Shown here: positions 47,766 to 58,223 of the stretch, one piece after another | How positions within the stretch are numbered: the first letter of the stretch is position 1 | Layout: every line of letters starts with the position of its first letter | Assembly (NCBI RefSeq): GCF_013415125.1 | Contig: NZ_JACCDE010000005.1 | Location: 62,001 to 126,000 of the forward strand | Direction: 5' to 3' | DNA from: Vreelandella glaciei | Lineage (GTDB): Bacteria; Pseudomonadota; Gammaproteobacteria; Pseudomonadales; Halomonadaceae | DNA: 64,000 nucleotides | Notes under the pieces: model-generated | The model's database searches: none | Told to the model about the DNA's origin: nothing | The model's input: only the letters and a program-made list of their open reading frames with translations | Translations under genes and position numbers: made by a program

Positions 47766-48632
47766 TTAGGCTACCATCGGCTCGCCCATTTTCTGGCGCA
47801 GCTTTTTCATCGCATTCTTTTCAAGCTGACGAATACGCTCAGCGCTGACCCCATAGACATCGGCCAGGTCGTGCAGTGTCTCTTTACTATCGGCTAACCA
47901 GCGGCGCTGTAGGATATCCCGCGAGCGCTCATCAAGCCCCTCAAGAGCGACCTGCAACCGACGCGTCGAGTCTTCCTCGAAGTTACTATCTTCCAACTGC
48001 GTGGCAGGGTCTGATGCTGCGTCATCCAGAAAGTACACCGGCGCCTGATAGGTACTCTCTTCATCATCGCCTGCGGGCGCATCGAAACCGGCATCGTAAG
48101 AGGAGAGACGCCCTTCCATATCGCGCACGATCTCAGGCTTGACGTCGAGATCCTTGGCGATGGCGGACACTTCGTCGTTGCTCAGCCACGCCAAGCGCTT
48201 CTTCGCGCTACGCAGGTTGAAGAACAACTTACGTTGCGCTTTGGTGGTGGCAATCTTGACGATGCGCCAGTTACGCAGCACAAATTCGTGAATTTCCGCT
48301 TTGATCCAATGCACGGCAAAAGAGACCAAACGAACGCCTTGATTAGGATCGAAGCGCTTGACGGCTTTCATTAAGCCGACGTTACCTTCTTGAATTAAAT
48401 CCGCCTGCGGTAACCCATAGCCAGAATAACTACGCGCAATGTGCACCACAAAGCGCAGATGTGACATCACTAAACGCCGAGCAGCTTCTAGATCACCGTC
48501 ATCGTAAAGACGATAGGCGAGCTCTCGCTCTTCATCGGCGGTTAAAACCGAAATTCCATTGACTGCGCGGATATAACCGCCCAAATCACCGCCGGGTGAA
48601 AGCTGCCCCACCGGTATAAGACTAGTGCTCAT
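47766..48632 (-). CDS. rpoH: RNA polymerase sigma-32 factor RpoH
   Basis: Heat-shock sigma factor. The 288 residues show region 2 ([38 protein letters not shown] and [27 protein letters not shown]), the RpoH box [15 protein letters not shown], and region 4 ([28 protein letters not shown]). The start at 48632 fits the family; GGGGAG lies 11 bases upstream, a long spacing. On the minus strand GAACCT (48739-48734), 16 bases, TCTTTG (48717-48712) vaguely resembles a sigma-E promoter, which controls rpoH in E. coli; weak. It follows ftsX by 133 bp. Confidence 0.97.
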   Translation of the reverse strand: MSTSLIPVGQLSPGGDLGGYIRAVNGISVLTADEERELAYRLYDDGDLEAARRLVMSHLRFVVHIARSYSGYGLPQADLIQEGNVGLMKAVKRFDPNQGVRLVSFAVHWIKAEIHEFVLRNWRIVKIATTKAQRKLFFNLRSAKKRLAWLSNDEVSAIAKDLDVKPEIVRDMEGRLSSYDAGFDAPAGDDEESTYQAPVYFLDDAASDPATQLEDSNFEEDSTRRLQVALEGLDERSRDILQRRWLADSKETLHDLADVYGVSAERIRQLEKNAMKKLRQKMGEPMVA

Positions 48633-48765
48633 GTGCAGGTGGTCTCCCCTGTAACCCATCGTGGTTGACGTAGCACGTTTATTAATAACTCATTACCATG
48701 ATTCTGTCTTACAAAGACCTTATCGCAAGAATAAGGTTCACGCGCTATTGAATCGGCCTGCTGAA

Positions 48766-49809
48766 TCATTTTGGGCGGATACTTGAGAGATGGCGAGTTA
48801 CCGCCAACCAAGCACCCAACCAGCCTAGTAGTGTACTGCAAGATAGCAGAATTGTAGAGCCTGTCACGTCGAGTTGAGGTAACGAGAAGCTGGCACCGTA
48901 GCTCGCCGCCAGGGCGGCCACCGGCAGTGACAGCCAGTGGTTCCCCACGCCCAGCAACCCGAGCGCTAACAACCCACCACCAATACCGTACCAAGCCCCA
49001 CTGTATAGGAATGGGCGTCTGACAAAGGCGTGAGTGGCACCAATCAGCATCACCACTTCGATCTCGCGGCGGCGACTTTCCACCGACAGGCGAATAGTGT
49101 TACCAACCACCAGCAAAACGCCCAGGCCAAACAGCGCTCCCAGCGCCAGCGCAACGCGCCTTCCCAGTTCAGCCAGGTTTCTCAGCCGCTCCACCCAGGC
49201 CAGATCAAGACGCACCTCATCAACCCCGGAAAAGGCTTCAAGCGTAGCAGCTAACTGCTGCATGGCGGCCGGTTCGATGCTTGACGGGTGCACCACGATA
49301 CTGATGGGCAGCGGGTTGCTCTCCAAACCCGCCAAGGCATTATCCAGCCCCAGCGACTCCTGAAACTCCGCCATGCCCTGTTCAGCGCTGATCAACTGCG
49401 TCTCAAGCACGCTCTGCTCAGCGTTGACCGCCTCTTCGATACGCTGCGCCTGGGCATCATCGGTGCTCAATTCCAGATAAACGGTGAGCGTGGCGCTTTC
49501 ATCAAGCTCGGCATCCAGCAGACGCGCACTGTCCAGGGTCAACCACAGCGCAGCGGGCAGCACCAGGGCAATGGCGATGGCTAACATCGTTAGCAGATTA
49601 CCCAAGGGATAACGTACCAAGCGCTGAAAACTATCCCACGCCATGCTGCGATGGTGGCGTCCCCAGGCCCGCAGACGGCTGGAAAAGCGCGTTTGTTGGG
49701 AACGTGCACCTCGCTGTGAGGGTTTATCGGCCGGTGGTTTAGCAGCAGCTTTACGCGGCGTTTTTAATGCCGCTCCCTGCTGACGCCTTGGCGTCGCGGA
49801 GGACTTCAT
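48766..49809 (-). CDS. ftsX: Cell division protein FtsX
   Basis: Permease-like partner of FtsE that governs periplasmic peptidoglycan hydrolases at the septum. The 347 residues have a long basic cytoplasmic tail (about 1-60), one membrane segment (LLTMLAIAIALVLPAALWLTL), a large extracytoplasmic loop (about 95-210) and three more membrane segments, one of them VALALGALFGLGVLLVVGNTI, before SVESRRREIEVVMLIGATHAFVRRPFLYSG. The gene overlaps ftsE by 4 bp. Confidence 0.94.
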   Translation of the reverse strand: MKSSATPRRQQGAALKTPRKAAAKPPADKPSQRGARSQQTRFSSRLRAWGRHHRSMAWDSFQRLVRYPLGNLLTMLAIAIALVLPAALWLTLDSARLLDAELDESATLTVYLELSTDDAQAQRIEEAVNAEQSVLETQLISAEQGMAEFQESLGLDNALAGLESNPLPISIVVHPSSIEPAAMQQLAATLEAFSGVDEVRLDLAWVERLRNLAELGRRVALALGALFGLGVLLVVGNTIRLSVESRRREIEVVMLIGATHAFVRRPFLYSGAWYGIGGGLLALGLLGVGNHWLSLPVAALAASYGASFSLPQLDVTGSTILLSCSTLLGWLGAWLAVTRHLSSIRPK

Positions 49810-50470
49810 GCTGCCCCCTCGTCGGCCACCAAACGACCATCGCTTAAACGCAGGATGCGGTGGCGCAACCGGGCAATCAGGGCCAAGTCGTGGCTGGCGA
49901 TCATTACCGTGGTACCAATTCGGTTAAAATCCTCAAATAGCGCCATAATGTCCGCTGAAAGCTGTGGATCCAGATTACCCGTAGGCTCATCGGCAAGCAG
50001 TAGCGCAGGCTTGTTGACCACCGCCCGGGCAATGCCGACGCGCTGCTGCTCGCCACCCGACAGCTCTATCGGCAAAGCCTTTTCACGGTGCAGCAGCCCC
50101 ACTTTATCTAACGCTGCGCGCACGCGACGGGCGGCTTCACGGGGCTCAACCCCCTGGATCTCCAGTGGCAGCGAAACATTGTGGAAAATACTGCGATCAA
50201 ATAGCAGCTGGTGATCCTGAAAGACCACGCCAATCTGACGCCGATAGAACGGCACCTGGCTGGCATGCAGTTGGGCAATATCATGACCCGCAACGACGAC
50301 GCGCCCGCGACTAGGTTTCTCAAGACGCATCACTAAGCGTAGTAGCGAGCTTTTACCCGCGCCGGAGTGGCCAGTCAGAAACACCATCTCGCCCCGAGCG
50401 ACCCGAAAGTTGAGATGCGCCAGGGCTTCGAAACGACCGCCGTAGCGTTTTCCCACATGCTCAAAGGCGA

Positions 50471-50474
<4 letters not shown>
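49806..50474 (-). CDS. ftsE: Cell division ATP-binding protein FtsE
   Basis: ABC-type ATPase of 222 residues, partner of FtsX. Walker [16 protein letters not shown] (about 35-49), Q-loop [10 protein letters not shown], signature [16 protein letters not shown] (about 138-153) and Walker [14 protein letters not shown], with the switch His in IASHDLAL. Start codon overlaps the ftsY stop by four bases (ATGA), giving ftsY-ftsE-ftsX in one transcript. Confidence 0.97.
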
Positions 50475-51805
<1,331 letters not shown>

Positions 51806-51895
51806 GTGTGTTACTCGATATAAATAGTGAACATTAAGGTTATGCTAACACCCTAACCCGAGACTTTGGATAAGCAGCCCGCTACAATCCGCCTC

Positions 51896-52528
51896 ATGAC
51901 ACGACAACGCTCCTCTCGCTCATCCGCCTCCCGCCGCACGCCTGCTCAGCGAGGTGGCAAGCCGCTTGGTAAATCACTTGGCAAACTGCGCATTATCGGT
52001 GGTGAGTTTCGCCGCCGTCAGCTGCCCATATTGGATAGCCCAGGCCTGCGTCCAACACCTGACCGCGTGCGTGAAACGCTGTTCAATTGGCTAGGACAGC
52101 AGCTTTATAGTCAGCAGGTGCTCGACCTCTTCGCCGGTACCGGCGCACTCGGTATTGAAGCGGTCTCTCGCGGTGCGGCCTGTGTCGATTTTGTCGAGCG
52201 CGACCCACGCGTGGCAGCGCAGCTGTCGACTAATCTGGCCTCTCTGCATATTACCTCAAGCACGGTGCATATTAACGATGTTCAGGCCTACCTGACACGC
52301 CCTGCACAGCCCTATTCACTGGTGTTCCTCGACCCACCCTTTCATCAGCAGTTGGCCGAACCGTGCTGTAAGGCGTTGGAGAGTGGCGGCTGGCTGAGTG
52401 ACGGGGCAATGATTTACCTTGAAACCGAGACATCGCTTGCCCCAGAGGTCCCCGCCAACTGGCAGTTACACCGCGAAACCCAGGCGGGTGAAAGCACCGC
52501 ACGGCTTTATCAACGTCAACAGCGGTAA
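51896..52528 (+). CDS. rsmD: 16S rRNA (guanine(966)-N(2))-methyltransferase RsmD
   Basis: Methylates G966 of 16S rRNA. Motifs: LRIIGGEFRRRQLPI, RPTPDRVRETLFNWL, the SAM loop VLDLFAGTGALGIEAVSRGA and the catalytic motif SLVFLDPPFHQQL. The N-terminus (about 30 residues) is basic and rich in Ser/Arg. The ATG at 51896 (210 residues) is one option; a TTG ten codons upstream is another and neither has a clear RBS. Divergent from ftsY. Confidence 0.93.
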   Translation: MTRQRSSRSSASRRTPAQRGGKPLGKSLGKLRIIGGEFRRRQLPILDSPGLRPTPDRVRETLFNWLGQQLYSQQVLDLFAGTGALGIEAVSRGAACVDFVERDPRVAAQLSTNLASLHITSSTVHINDVQAYLTRPAQPYSLVFLDPPFHQQLAEPCCKALESGGWLSDGAMIYLETETSLAPEVPANWQLHRETQAGESTARLYQRQQR

Positions 52529-52584
52529 ACAGCGCTTGCCGCCGCGCGGTGGTGGCGTTACGCTCGCTTCATTCGTCCCTGCAG

Positions 52585-52607
52585 ACAAGCTTTCCGCTTG
52601 TTTTTTT
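52585..52607 (+). terminator. rsmD: Terminator after rsmD
   Basis: ACAAGC and GCTTGT form a six-base-pair stem with loop TTTCC, followed by a run of T, 56 bases past the rsmD stop. Confidence 0.75.
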
Positions 52608-52663
52608 GGGTACTTTTTGACTACCTTTTTTTGGGTTCTCGTTTTTACGCTAGGGAGATATAC

Positions 52664-52858
52664 ATGAGTTTGGAACTATTTAATCAGCTTGAACAGAAAG
52701 TCACCGATACTGTTGACGCGCTGGAAATGATGAAACTGGAAAATGAAGAACTGCGTGGCGAAAACGACAAGCTGAAAGAGGAGCGCGAAGAGTGGGAGCG
52801 TCGCCTCAATAGCCTACTCAGCAAATTCGATAGTCTCGACACGGCCAGCGCCTCTTAA
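52664..52858 (+). CDS. zapB: Cell division protein ZapB
   Basis: Small coiled-coil protein linked to the Z-ring through ZapA. The 64 residues are one amphipathic helix: MSLELFNQLEQKVTDTVDAL, then EMMKLENEELRGENDKLKEE and EREEWERRLNSLLSKFDSL. The start at 52664 has GGGAG upstream. It is preceded by an AT-rich stretch and a terminator. Confidence 0.9.
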   Translation: MSLELFNQLEQKVTDTVDALEMMKLENEELRGENDKLKEEREEWERRLNSLLSKFDSLDTASAS

Positions 52859-52896
52859 TCGACGCCACTCGCGACCGACAGAGTCTCACGACCAGC

Positions 52897-53373
52897 TTAG
52901 AGGGTTCGCGACATCAGCAGTGCATCCTCGCGCCCGGCGGTACTTTGTGCCGCCGGGTCGCTTTGGGCCGAATGAGCGGCCTGAGCCGGGTAGTATCCTT
53001 TCCGGTACCCGTCTTCGGTAAGCCCCATGCGCTGATAGAGCCGAATAGCGTTTAGATTTCCCACTCGCACTTCCAGCAGCAGACGCTCACTTGACCAGCG
53101 CTTAGCCTGCGTTAAAACGGCTTCCATTAATGCAAAGCCCGCCCCACTTCGGCGGCACTCAGGCACAACCCCTATCGTTTGAAGTTCCGCCTCAAACGGC
53201 AGTCGCGCCACGATGGCGTAACCCAGCAGCTTTTCATCCTGCCACCAGCCCACTACACAGGTGTCTTGGCTGCCCAGCGCTTCCAGCATTTGCGAGTCGG
53301 AGGTACCGCTTTGTGCCTGACCCTCCAGTGCCTTCAATAAGGCTAGATGCTCAACGCTAAGTTCAGTGATCAT
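52897..53373 (-). CDS. rimI: Ribosomal-protein-alanine N-acetyltransferase RimI
   Basis: GNAT acetyltransferase that acetylates the N-terminus of ribosomal protein S18. In 158 residues: LQTIGVVPECRRSGAGFALMEAVL (acetyl-CoA binding R/Q-x2-G-x-G/A) and LLEVRVGNLNAIRLYQRMGLTEDGYRKGYYP with the conserved N, Y and the substrate YYxx. The C-terminal 20 residues are Ala/Gln-rich. ATG at 53373, overlapping the preceding holD stop as TGATG. Confidence 0.92.
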   Translation of the reverse strand: MITELSVEHLALLKALEGQAQSGTSDSQMLEALGSQDTCVVGWWQDEKLLGYAIVARLPFEAELQTIGVVPECRRSGAGFALMEAVLTQAKRWSSERLLLEVRVGNLNAIRLYQRMGLTEDGYRKGYYPAQAAHSAQSDPAAQSTAGREDALLMSRTL

Positions 53374-54242
53374 CAAACTGCTGGCTCAGCGCCGGGTGAA
53401 CTATCGCGGGTCCACTGCTGGTTTAAGGCCTGCAGCTCTGGCCATAGATCGCGCTTACTGCGGGTGCCGTCGAGAAGTGCAGCAAGCGAGGGGCCCTGCC
53501 ATACAGGCAGCGAAAGCGTGTGACTTTGGCCTTCGTTCACGTTCATTATACGATCTAGCGGCGCTTGTTCAGCGCCCAGCTCGCCCCACCAGAGCAGCCG
53601 GGTTAGCTGCCACTCCTGCCGACTTACTTGGCCTGCAATAAAGGCCGCTAACCCTTCACGCGCTTCATCTAGTGGGTCCTCAACAGCAAAGGCGTTGGTC
53701 ATTTGCGGCCAGGTAAAGTGCGTTACCTCCGGCAACGCGCTCTGCTGAATGGCCGCTGCTTGAAGTAGATTAGCCAACAACTGCTGCTCAAGCGCACTCA
53801 TTTCGCCCGCTTGTAGCACTAGCCAGCGGCCATTAAGGCATAGACAGGAGAGGGAGAACTTAAGGGGCTTGGCTGGCGTAGCAAGTGTTGCATCAGCAGT
53901 AGGCTCAGCCGTATCGGATTGGGCGCTAACCTGCTTGGTTTGGCTCTGTTTGGCTTGGTCCGATTTTTCTGAGCTGGGCTTATCCTTCAGTAACAACGCG
54001 CGTACCGCCGAAGGCGAGGCGATAGCCTCGCCTGACGCCTGAGGCTCAGGCGCGTTCCGCCTTGGCGCAGGGGCATCATCCAACAACGCCTGCAGCCGCT
54101 CCCGGGGTGGCGTAGGTGCCGGCGCAACATCGTCCCACTCGCAGGCTTCAGTAGGCAGTGCATTGGGAAGTTGGTAGCGCGAGCCCCAGGCGGTAATGCC
54201 CATGGCGTCCAGATAGTGGCGCCGAATAACTTCCTGGTTCAC
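53373..54242 (-). CDS. holD: DNA polymerase III psi-like subunit (HolD-like)
   Basis: A 289-residue protein starting with GTG at 54242 (overlapping the previous stop as GTGA). The N-terminal stretch RRHYLDAMGITAWGSRYQLP resembles the start of E. coli psi (LQQLGITQWSLRRPG), the part known to bind the clamp-loader tau/gamma subunit. It is followed by a Pro/Ser/Ala-rich linker (about 50-130) and a C-terminal alpha/beta part. The location before rimI equals holD-rimI of E. coli; a divergent psi upstream of rimI was described in Pseudomonas. Assignment rests on the N-terminal motif and order. Confidence 0.65.
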   Translation of the reverse strand: MNQEVIRRHYLDAMGITAWGSRYQLPNALPTEACEWDDVAPAPTPPRERLQALLDDAPAPRRNAPEPQASGEAIASPSAVRALLLKDKPSSEKSDQAKQSQTKQVSAQSDTAEPTADATLATPAKPLKFSLSCLCLNGRWLVLQAGEMSALEQQLLANLLQAAAIQQSALPEVTHFTWPQMTNAFAVEDPLDEAREGLAAFIAGQVSRQEWQLTRLLWWGELGAEQAPLDRIMNVNEGQSHTLSLPVWQGPSLAALLDGTRSKRDLWPELQALNQQWTRDSSPGAEPAV

Positions 54243-54547
54243 TTTCCGCCGCCACGACAGTTGGGCGAATTCGGACGCTCTCCGCCACGCGCCTGCCACT
54301 CGGCGGGCGTATAAAGATGCAGCGCCAGGGCATGCACTGGCCCTGACAGCTCATCGGCCAATAGCGCATAAATCTGCTGGTGGCGCTTCACCGGCATCAT
54401 ACCGTCGAAGGCATCGCTTACCAGCGTCACTTTGAAGTGGGTTTCAGAGTTCGCGGGCACGCTGTGCATGTGGCTTTCGTTTTCAACCTGCAGCACATCG
54501 GGCGCGAGTGCCGCTAACTTCTGCTCAATCTGTGTCTGCAGCGTCAT
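54239..54547 (-). CDS. BolA-family protein
   Basis: A 102-residue member of the BolA/IbaG family: QTQIEQKLAALAPDVLQVENES, HMHSVPANSETHFKVTLVSDAFDGMMPVKRHQQIYALLADEL and HALALHLYTPAEW. The helix with the conserved His (VKRHQQIY) and the HMH pattern suggest a role with monothiol glutaredoxins and iron-sulfur metabolism as in the family. GGAGAACCCC precedes the ATG at 54547. The stop overlaps the psi-like gene start. Confidence 0.88.
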   Translation of the reverse strand: MTLQTQIEQKLAALAPDVLQVENESHMHSVPANSETHFKVTLVSDAFDGMMPVKRHQQIYALLADELSGPVHALALHLYTPAEWQARGGERPNSPNCRGGGK

Positions 54548-54588
54548 GGGGTTCTCCTTGAGATCACAAACCACTTTATTGTACGCGC

Positions 54589-55992
54589 TTACTGCCCGGC
54601 AGACGATGCCCGACGAGCGTGTAATGCACGCCTTGCCAGTGGCATACGTGCAACGCTTGCCAATAGCGCTAGCAGCGTGGTTATCGCCCCCAACCAGAGC
54701 GTTACCTGCACTGGCCACCCTAACGCCAGGGCGGCGCCAACCAGAGCAACGCCGAACGACTGGCCCACCGTGCGTGTTGTGCTCATTACCCCCGAAACGT
54801 TAGCGCTACGCTCCGGCGGCAGGCTACCCATCATTTCGCGATTATTGGGCGGCTGGAACAGCCCAAAGCCAATGCCGCATAACGCGGTGCGCCATAAACT
54901 GCCGGCTACACCGGTCGACTCATCAACTAACGCCAGCGCAATCAGGCCAATGATCAGCAAGCTAAGCCCTGTGCTGGAAAGGATGCTGGGATTGATCCTG
55001 TCGGCTAGGCGCCCGGCCACAGGACCAACGAACATGATAGCCAGCGGCCAAGGAGTGAATAGCCAAGCGGTTTCCAGCGGTGAAAACCCCATCTGTTCCT
55101 GGTAGAAAAATGACAGGGCAACAAACGTAAGACCCTGGCCAATAAAGGCAAGTCCTGAAGCAGAAACGGCCAGTGTAAAGCGCGGCTCGGCAAATACGCT
55201 AAGCGGCAGTAATGGATAAGGCGCACGTCGCTGGCGGGCAATAAAACCGCCACAGGCCAGCACCGTCAGGAGCGCCCAGCCACCGCTTTGCCAAATCGGC
55301 GCGGCGTGGCTCACAGCGTCCATGGCAATAAAGAAACTGGCCAGCATAACGACCGAGAGCAGCGCCCCAACTACATCAAAACTGCCTTTGCGCGGCTCTT
55401 CACGCGGCAAGGCGCGCTTGGCCAACCAAAGCGAACAGAGACCTAGCGGCACATTTAAAGCAAACAGCCAGGGCCAATCAGCAAAGGACAAGATCACACC
55501 GCTCAATGTGGGCCCCGCGGCGTAGCCACCGGCCACCACCAACGCGCTCAAGCCAAGCGCACTGCCCAGCAATCGCGAAGGGAAAATAGCCCGATACAGC
55601 GACGGACCAATGGAGAGCGTCGCGGCGGCGCCAAGCCCCTGGAAAGCGCGAAATACCAGCAGCGTTTCCAGGTTACGCGATAGCGCTGCCCCCAGCGCAG
55701 CGGCAACAAAGGTCGCCAGCCCGAACAGGTAAAGCCTGCGCCGTGTGATCAGCTCACTGATGCCCGCAAACACGAGTAAAAACGCCGCACAGACCACTTG
55801 AAAGAGGTTGGTGATCCATACCGCACGAGATGCCGACACATTTAAATCCGCGGCGATGGTGGGCAGCGCCAGATTGATCATGGTGGTGTCCACCACCGCC
55901 ATTAAGGTACCGGTTACCAACGCCAGCACGGCCAAGGCACGCTCAGGCCCAGGCAGGCCATCGTCGCCAGGGCGGGTTTCAAACAGTCGCAT
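54589..55992 (-). CDS. MFS exporter, DHA2 (EmrB/QacA) family
   Basis: A 467-residue polytopic transporter with about 14 membrane segments, as in the DHA2 group of drug:proton antiporters. Family marks: LVTGTLMAVVDTTMINLALPTIAADL (segment 1 and motif D1), ASRAVWITNLFQ, GLSALVVAGGYAAGPTLSGVIL (motif C of exporters, Gly-rich) and WPWLFALNVPLGL. Substrate unknown. Next upstream is an AT-rich region with repeats and a terminator; no regulator gene lies next to it. Confidence 0.9.
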   Translation of the reverse strand: MRLFETRPGDDGLPGPERALAVLALVTGTLMAVVDTTMINLALPTIAADLNVSASRAVWITNLFQVVCAAFLLVFAGISELITRRRLYLFGLATFVAAALGAALSRNLETLLVFRAFQGLGAAATLSIGPSLYRAIFPSRLLGSALGLSALVVAGGYAAGPTLSGVILSFADWPWLFALNVPLGLCSLWLAKRALPREEPRKGSFDVVGALLSVVMLASFFIAMDAVSHAAPIWQSGGWALLTVLACGGFIARQRRAPYPLLPLSVFAEPRFTLAVSASGLAFIGQGLTFVALSFFYQEQMGFSPLETAWLFTPWPLAIMFVGPVAGRLADRINPSILSSTGLSLLIIGLIALALVDESTGVAGSLWRTALCGIGFGLFQPPNNREMMGSLPPERSANVSGVMSTTRTVGQSFGVALVGAALALGWPVQVTLWLGAITTLLALLASVARMPLARRALHARRASSAGQ

Positions 55993-56030
55993 AGCGAAGT
56001 CCTAGGGAAGAGTGTTCCTAAACGAAACGG

Positions 56031-56110
56031 CTAAAACCATTGTTTTCAGAATGCTTATTTTCAAAACCGCCGCCTTCAAAGCCATTGTTTTCAAAACAAT
56101 TAACTTGAAA
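56031..56110. repeat. AT-rich degenerate repeats upstream of the MFS gene
   Basis: CCATTGTTTTCA occurs exactly twice (56037-56048 and 56082-56093), with TTATTTTCAAAACC and further TTTTCAAAA variants between and after. It forms a short irregular tandem series 40-120 bp before the MFS start. Confidence 0.6.
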
Positions 56111-56116
56111 ACAAAA

Positions 56117-56136
56117 AAACCGGCCTAAGCCGGTTT
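56117..56136 (-). terminator. Terminator between the unknown acidic gene and the MFS gene
   Basis: AAACCGGC and GCCGGTTT pair with a CTAA loop (TTAG on minus); on the minus strand a run of T follows. It is 71 bases after the stop of the gene at 56207. Confidence 0.85.
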
Positions 56137-56206
56137 CCTAGTGCGCTAAATGGCTGTATCAAACAGCCGCGCAGGCAGCACTGAGCTTGCCTAAAATATT
56201 AGCACG

Positions 56207-56593
56207 CTAATCCTGCTCACTGTCTAATAACAATGCATCATCGACTTCGGAAATCTCAAGGGCTGTTTCGTCGTCCAAATCAATTGCTAGGTAGCTATGT
56301 TCAACGCGCACAAATTTTTGAAACAGTGCCCAATCTATCTTGTCCGGCCACTGGCGCTCATCCTCTTCCCAAGCGCGCAACTCAGTCTCGAGAATTTCCA
56401 CACAGCGCTCGCGCACAAACGTTTCCAGCGCCTCTGGAGTATCCATCTCTGGAATCAGATAAATGGTACTTTCACGTTCGACGTCGTCCAGGGTCAGGTC
56501 GTCGTCTCCCATGGTGGGTTCCAGCGCGTTGATCCAGTCCACAAAGGGCTGGGTCGGCCTGACGCTCAGTGCGGAGCGGTTAAGCAGTTTCAT
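56207..56593 (-). CDS. Unknown strongly acidic protein, 128 aa
   Basis: Start at 56593 (MKLLNRSALSVRPTQPFVDWINALEP; GGAGAA upstream). The protein is acidic (e.g. GDDDLTLDDVERE near the start, DLDDETALEISEVDDALLLDSEQD at the end), with an alpha/beta composition, no signal peptide or membrane segment, and no cysteine-rich sites. I recognise no family with a function. It lies 83 bp downstream of lysS and could share its transcript. Confidence 0.75.
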   Translation of the reverse strand: MKLLNRSALSVRPTQPFVDWINALEPTMGDDDLTLDDVERESTIYLIPEMDTPEALETFVRERCVEILETELRAWEEDERQWPDKIDWALFQKFVRVEHSYLAIDLDDETALEISEVDDALLLDSEQD

Positions 56594-56676
56594 GGGATTC
56601 TCCTCGCCGTCGAAACGTTGACCATTATGGGCGCTATAACGCGCCCTTACCAACTTTTCATCCGCTATCGAATGGT

Positions 56677-58188
56677 TTAAACCACTTCGGGGCGCATCGC
56701 CGGGAACAGCAGCACATCACGAATGGAAGGGCTGTCGGTAAACAGCATCACCAGACGATCAATACCGATACCTTCTCCCGCGGTAGGCGGCATGCCGTAC
56801 TCCAGTGCGCGCACATAGTCCGCATCGTAGTACATCGCCTCCAGGTCGCCAGCGTCTTTTTCCGCTGATTGGGCGCGGAAACGCTCTGCTTGGTCTTCGG
56901 CGTCGTTGAGCTCCGAGAACCCGTTGGCGATTTCGCGCCCGCCCACAAAGAACTCAAAGCGGTCGGTGACAAAGGGATTCGCGTCATTACGCCGAGCAAG
57001 CGGACTCACTTCAGCCGGGTACTCGGTGATAAAGGTGGGCTGATCCAACTTGTGCTCGGCCACCTCTTCAAAGATTTCCGTCTGCACCTTGCCCAGGCCC
57101 CAGCTCTCCTTGACCTTGATGCCGAGTTTCTCAGCAGTGGCCCGCGCCGCTTCCAGCGAATCCAAATCGCTGTCGGCAATGCCGTCACCGTGATCAAGAA
57201 TCGCCTGACGCAGCGTCAAGCGGGCAAAAGGTTTGCCGAAATCGTAGCTCGCTCCCTGATACTCAATCACCGCGCTGCCGAGCACTTCTTCAGCCGCGGT
57301 GCGCAGCATGGCTTCGGTCATATCCAGCAGGTCGCGGTAATCCGCGTACGCCCAGTAGAACTCCACCATGGTGAATTCTGGGTTGTGGCGCGTTGATAAC
57401 CCTTCGTTGCGGAAGTTGCGGTTAATCTCGAACACTTTTTCAAAGCCGCCCACCACCAGACGCTTGAGGTAAAGCTCTGGCGCAATACGCAGATACATGT
57501 CGATATCCAGCGCATTGTGGTGGGTAATGAACGGCCGTGCCGCCGCGCCGCCGGGGATCGGCTGGAGCATCGGCGTCTCTACTTCCATAAAACCGCGCGC
57601 TTCAAAAAAACGTCGCATGGAGCTGATCACCGCTGCGCGGGTTTCAAACACCTTGCGCGACTGCGGATTCATGATCAGATCCACATAGCGCTGGCGATAG
57701 CGGGCTTCCATATCGGTGAGGCCGTGAAACTTATCCGGCAGCGGACGCAGGCTCTTGGTGAGCAGCTGCGCCTCCTTCATCATCACGTACAGATCGCCCT
57801 TGCCAGATTTATGCACCGGCCCGTGGGCAGCAACGATGTCACCGATATCCCAGCTTTTAACGTCTTCCAGTACGTCGGCGGGCAGGCCCTTTTTATCCAC
57901 GTAGAGCTGGATTTGCCCAGCCACGTCCTGAATGACGATGAAGGGGCCACGTTGACGCATCACACGACCGGCCACCGCAGCGTGGTGATCCAGCGCTTCA
58001 AGCTCGGCCTTGTCTTTATCGCCGAAGGCATTTTGCAGCTCAACGGTTAAGCTGTCGCGGCGAAAATCGTTGGGAAACGCACTCTTTCCCTGCTCAGCGG
58101 CGCGCTCACGGCGAGCAGTCAGCTTGGCACGGCGCTCGGCGATCAGGTGGTTTTCGTTGTCTGCAGGAGACGCGTCTTGGTTAGCCAT
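56677..58188 (-). CDS. lysS: Lysyl-tRNA synthetase, class II
   Basis: Charges tRNA(Lys). The 503 residues carry the N-terminal OB-fold anticodon domain ([25 protein letters not shown], about 71-95) and the class II catalytic motifs: motif 1 [21 protein letters not shown], motif 2 [21 protein letters not shown], and motif 3 [13 protein letters not shown]. Follows prfB by 35 bp as in E. coli (prfB-lysS). Confidence 0.97.
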   Translation of the reverse strand: MANQDASPADNENHLIAERRAKLTARRERAAEQGKSAFPNDFRRDSLTVELQNAFGDKDKAELEALDHHAAVAGRVMRQRGPFIVIQDVAGQIQLYVDKKGLPADVLEDVKSWDIGDIVAAHGPVHKSGKGDLYVMMKEAQLLTKSLRPLPDKFHGLTDMEARYRQRYVDLIMNPQSRKVFETRAAVISSMRRFFEARGFMEVETPMLQPIPGGAAARPFITHHNALDIDMYLRIAPELYLKRLVVGGFEKVFEINRNFRNEGLSTRHNPEFTMVEFYWAYADYRDLLDMTEAMLRTAAEEVLGSAVIEYQGASYDFGKPFARLTLRQAILDHGDGIADSDLDSLEAARATAEKLGIKVKESWGLGKVQTEIFEEVAEHKLDQPTFITEYPAEVSPLARRNDANPFVTDRFEFFVGGREIANGFSELNDAEDQAERFRAQSAEKDAGDLEAMYYDADYVRALEYGMPPTAGEGIGIDRLVMLFTDSPSIRDVLLFPAMRPEVV

Positions 58189-58223
58189 GGGGCACCCTGT
58201 TCATGTTCAAACGCTAAAAAAAA

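Noticed and set aside
48712..48739. Sigma-E promoter of rpoH (GAACCT-N16-TCTTTG)
   Set aside because: The -10 half fits poorly; kept only as a weak remark in the rpoH entry.
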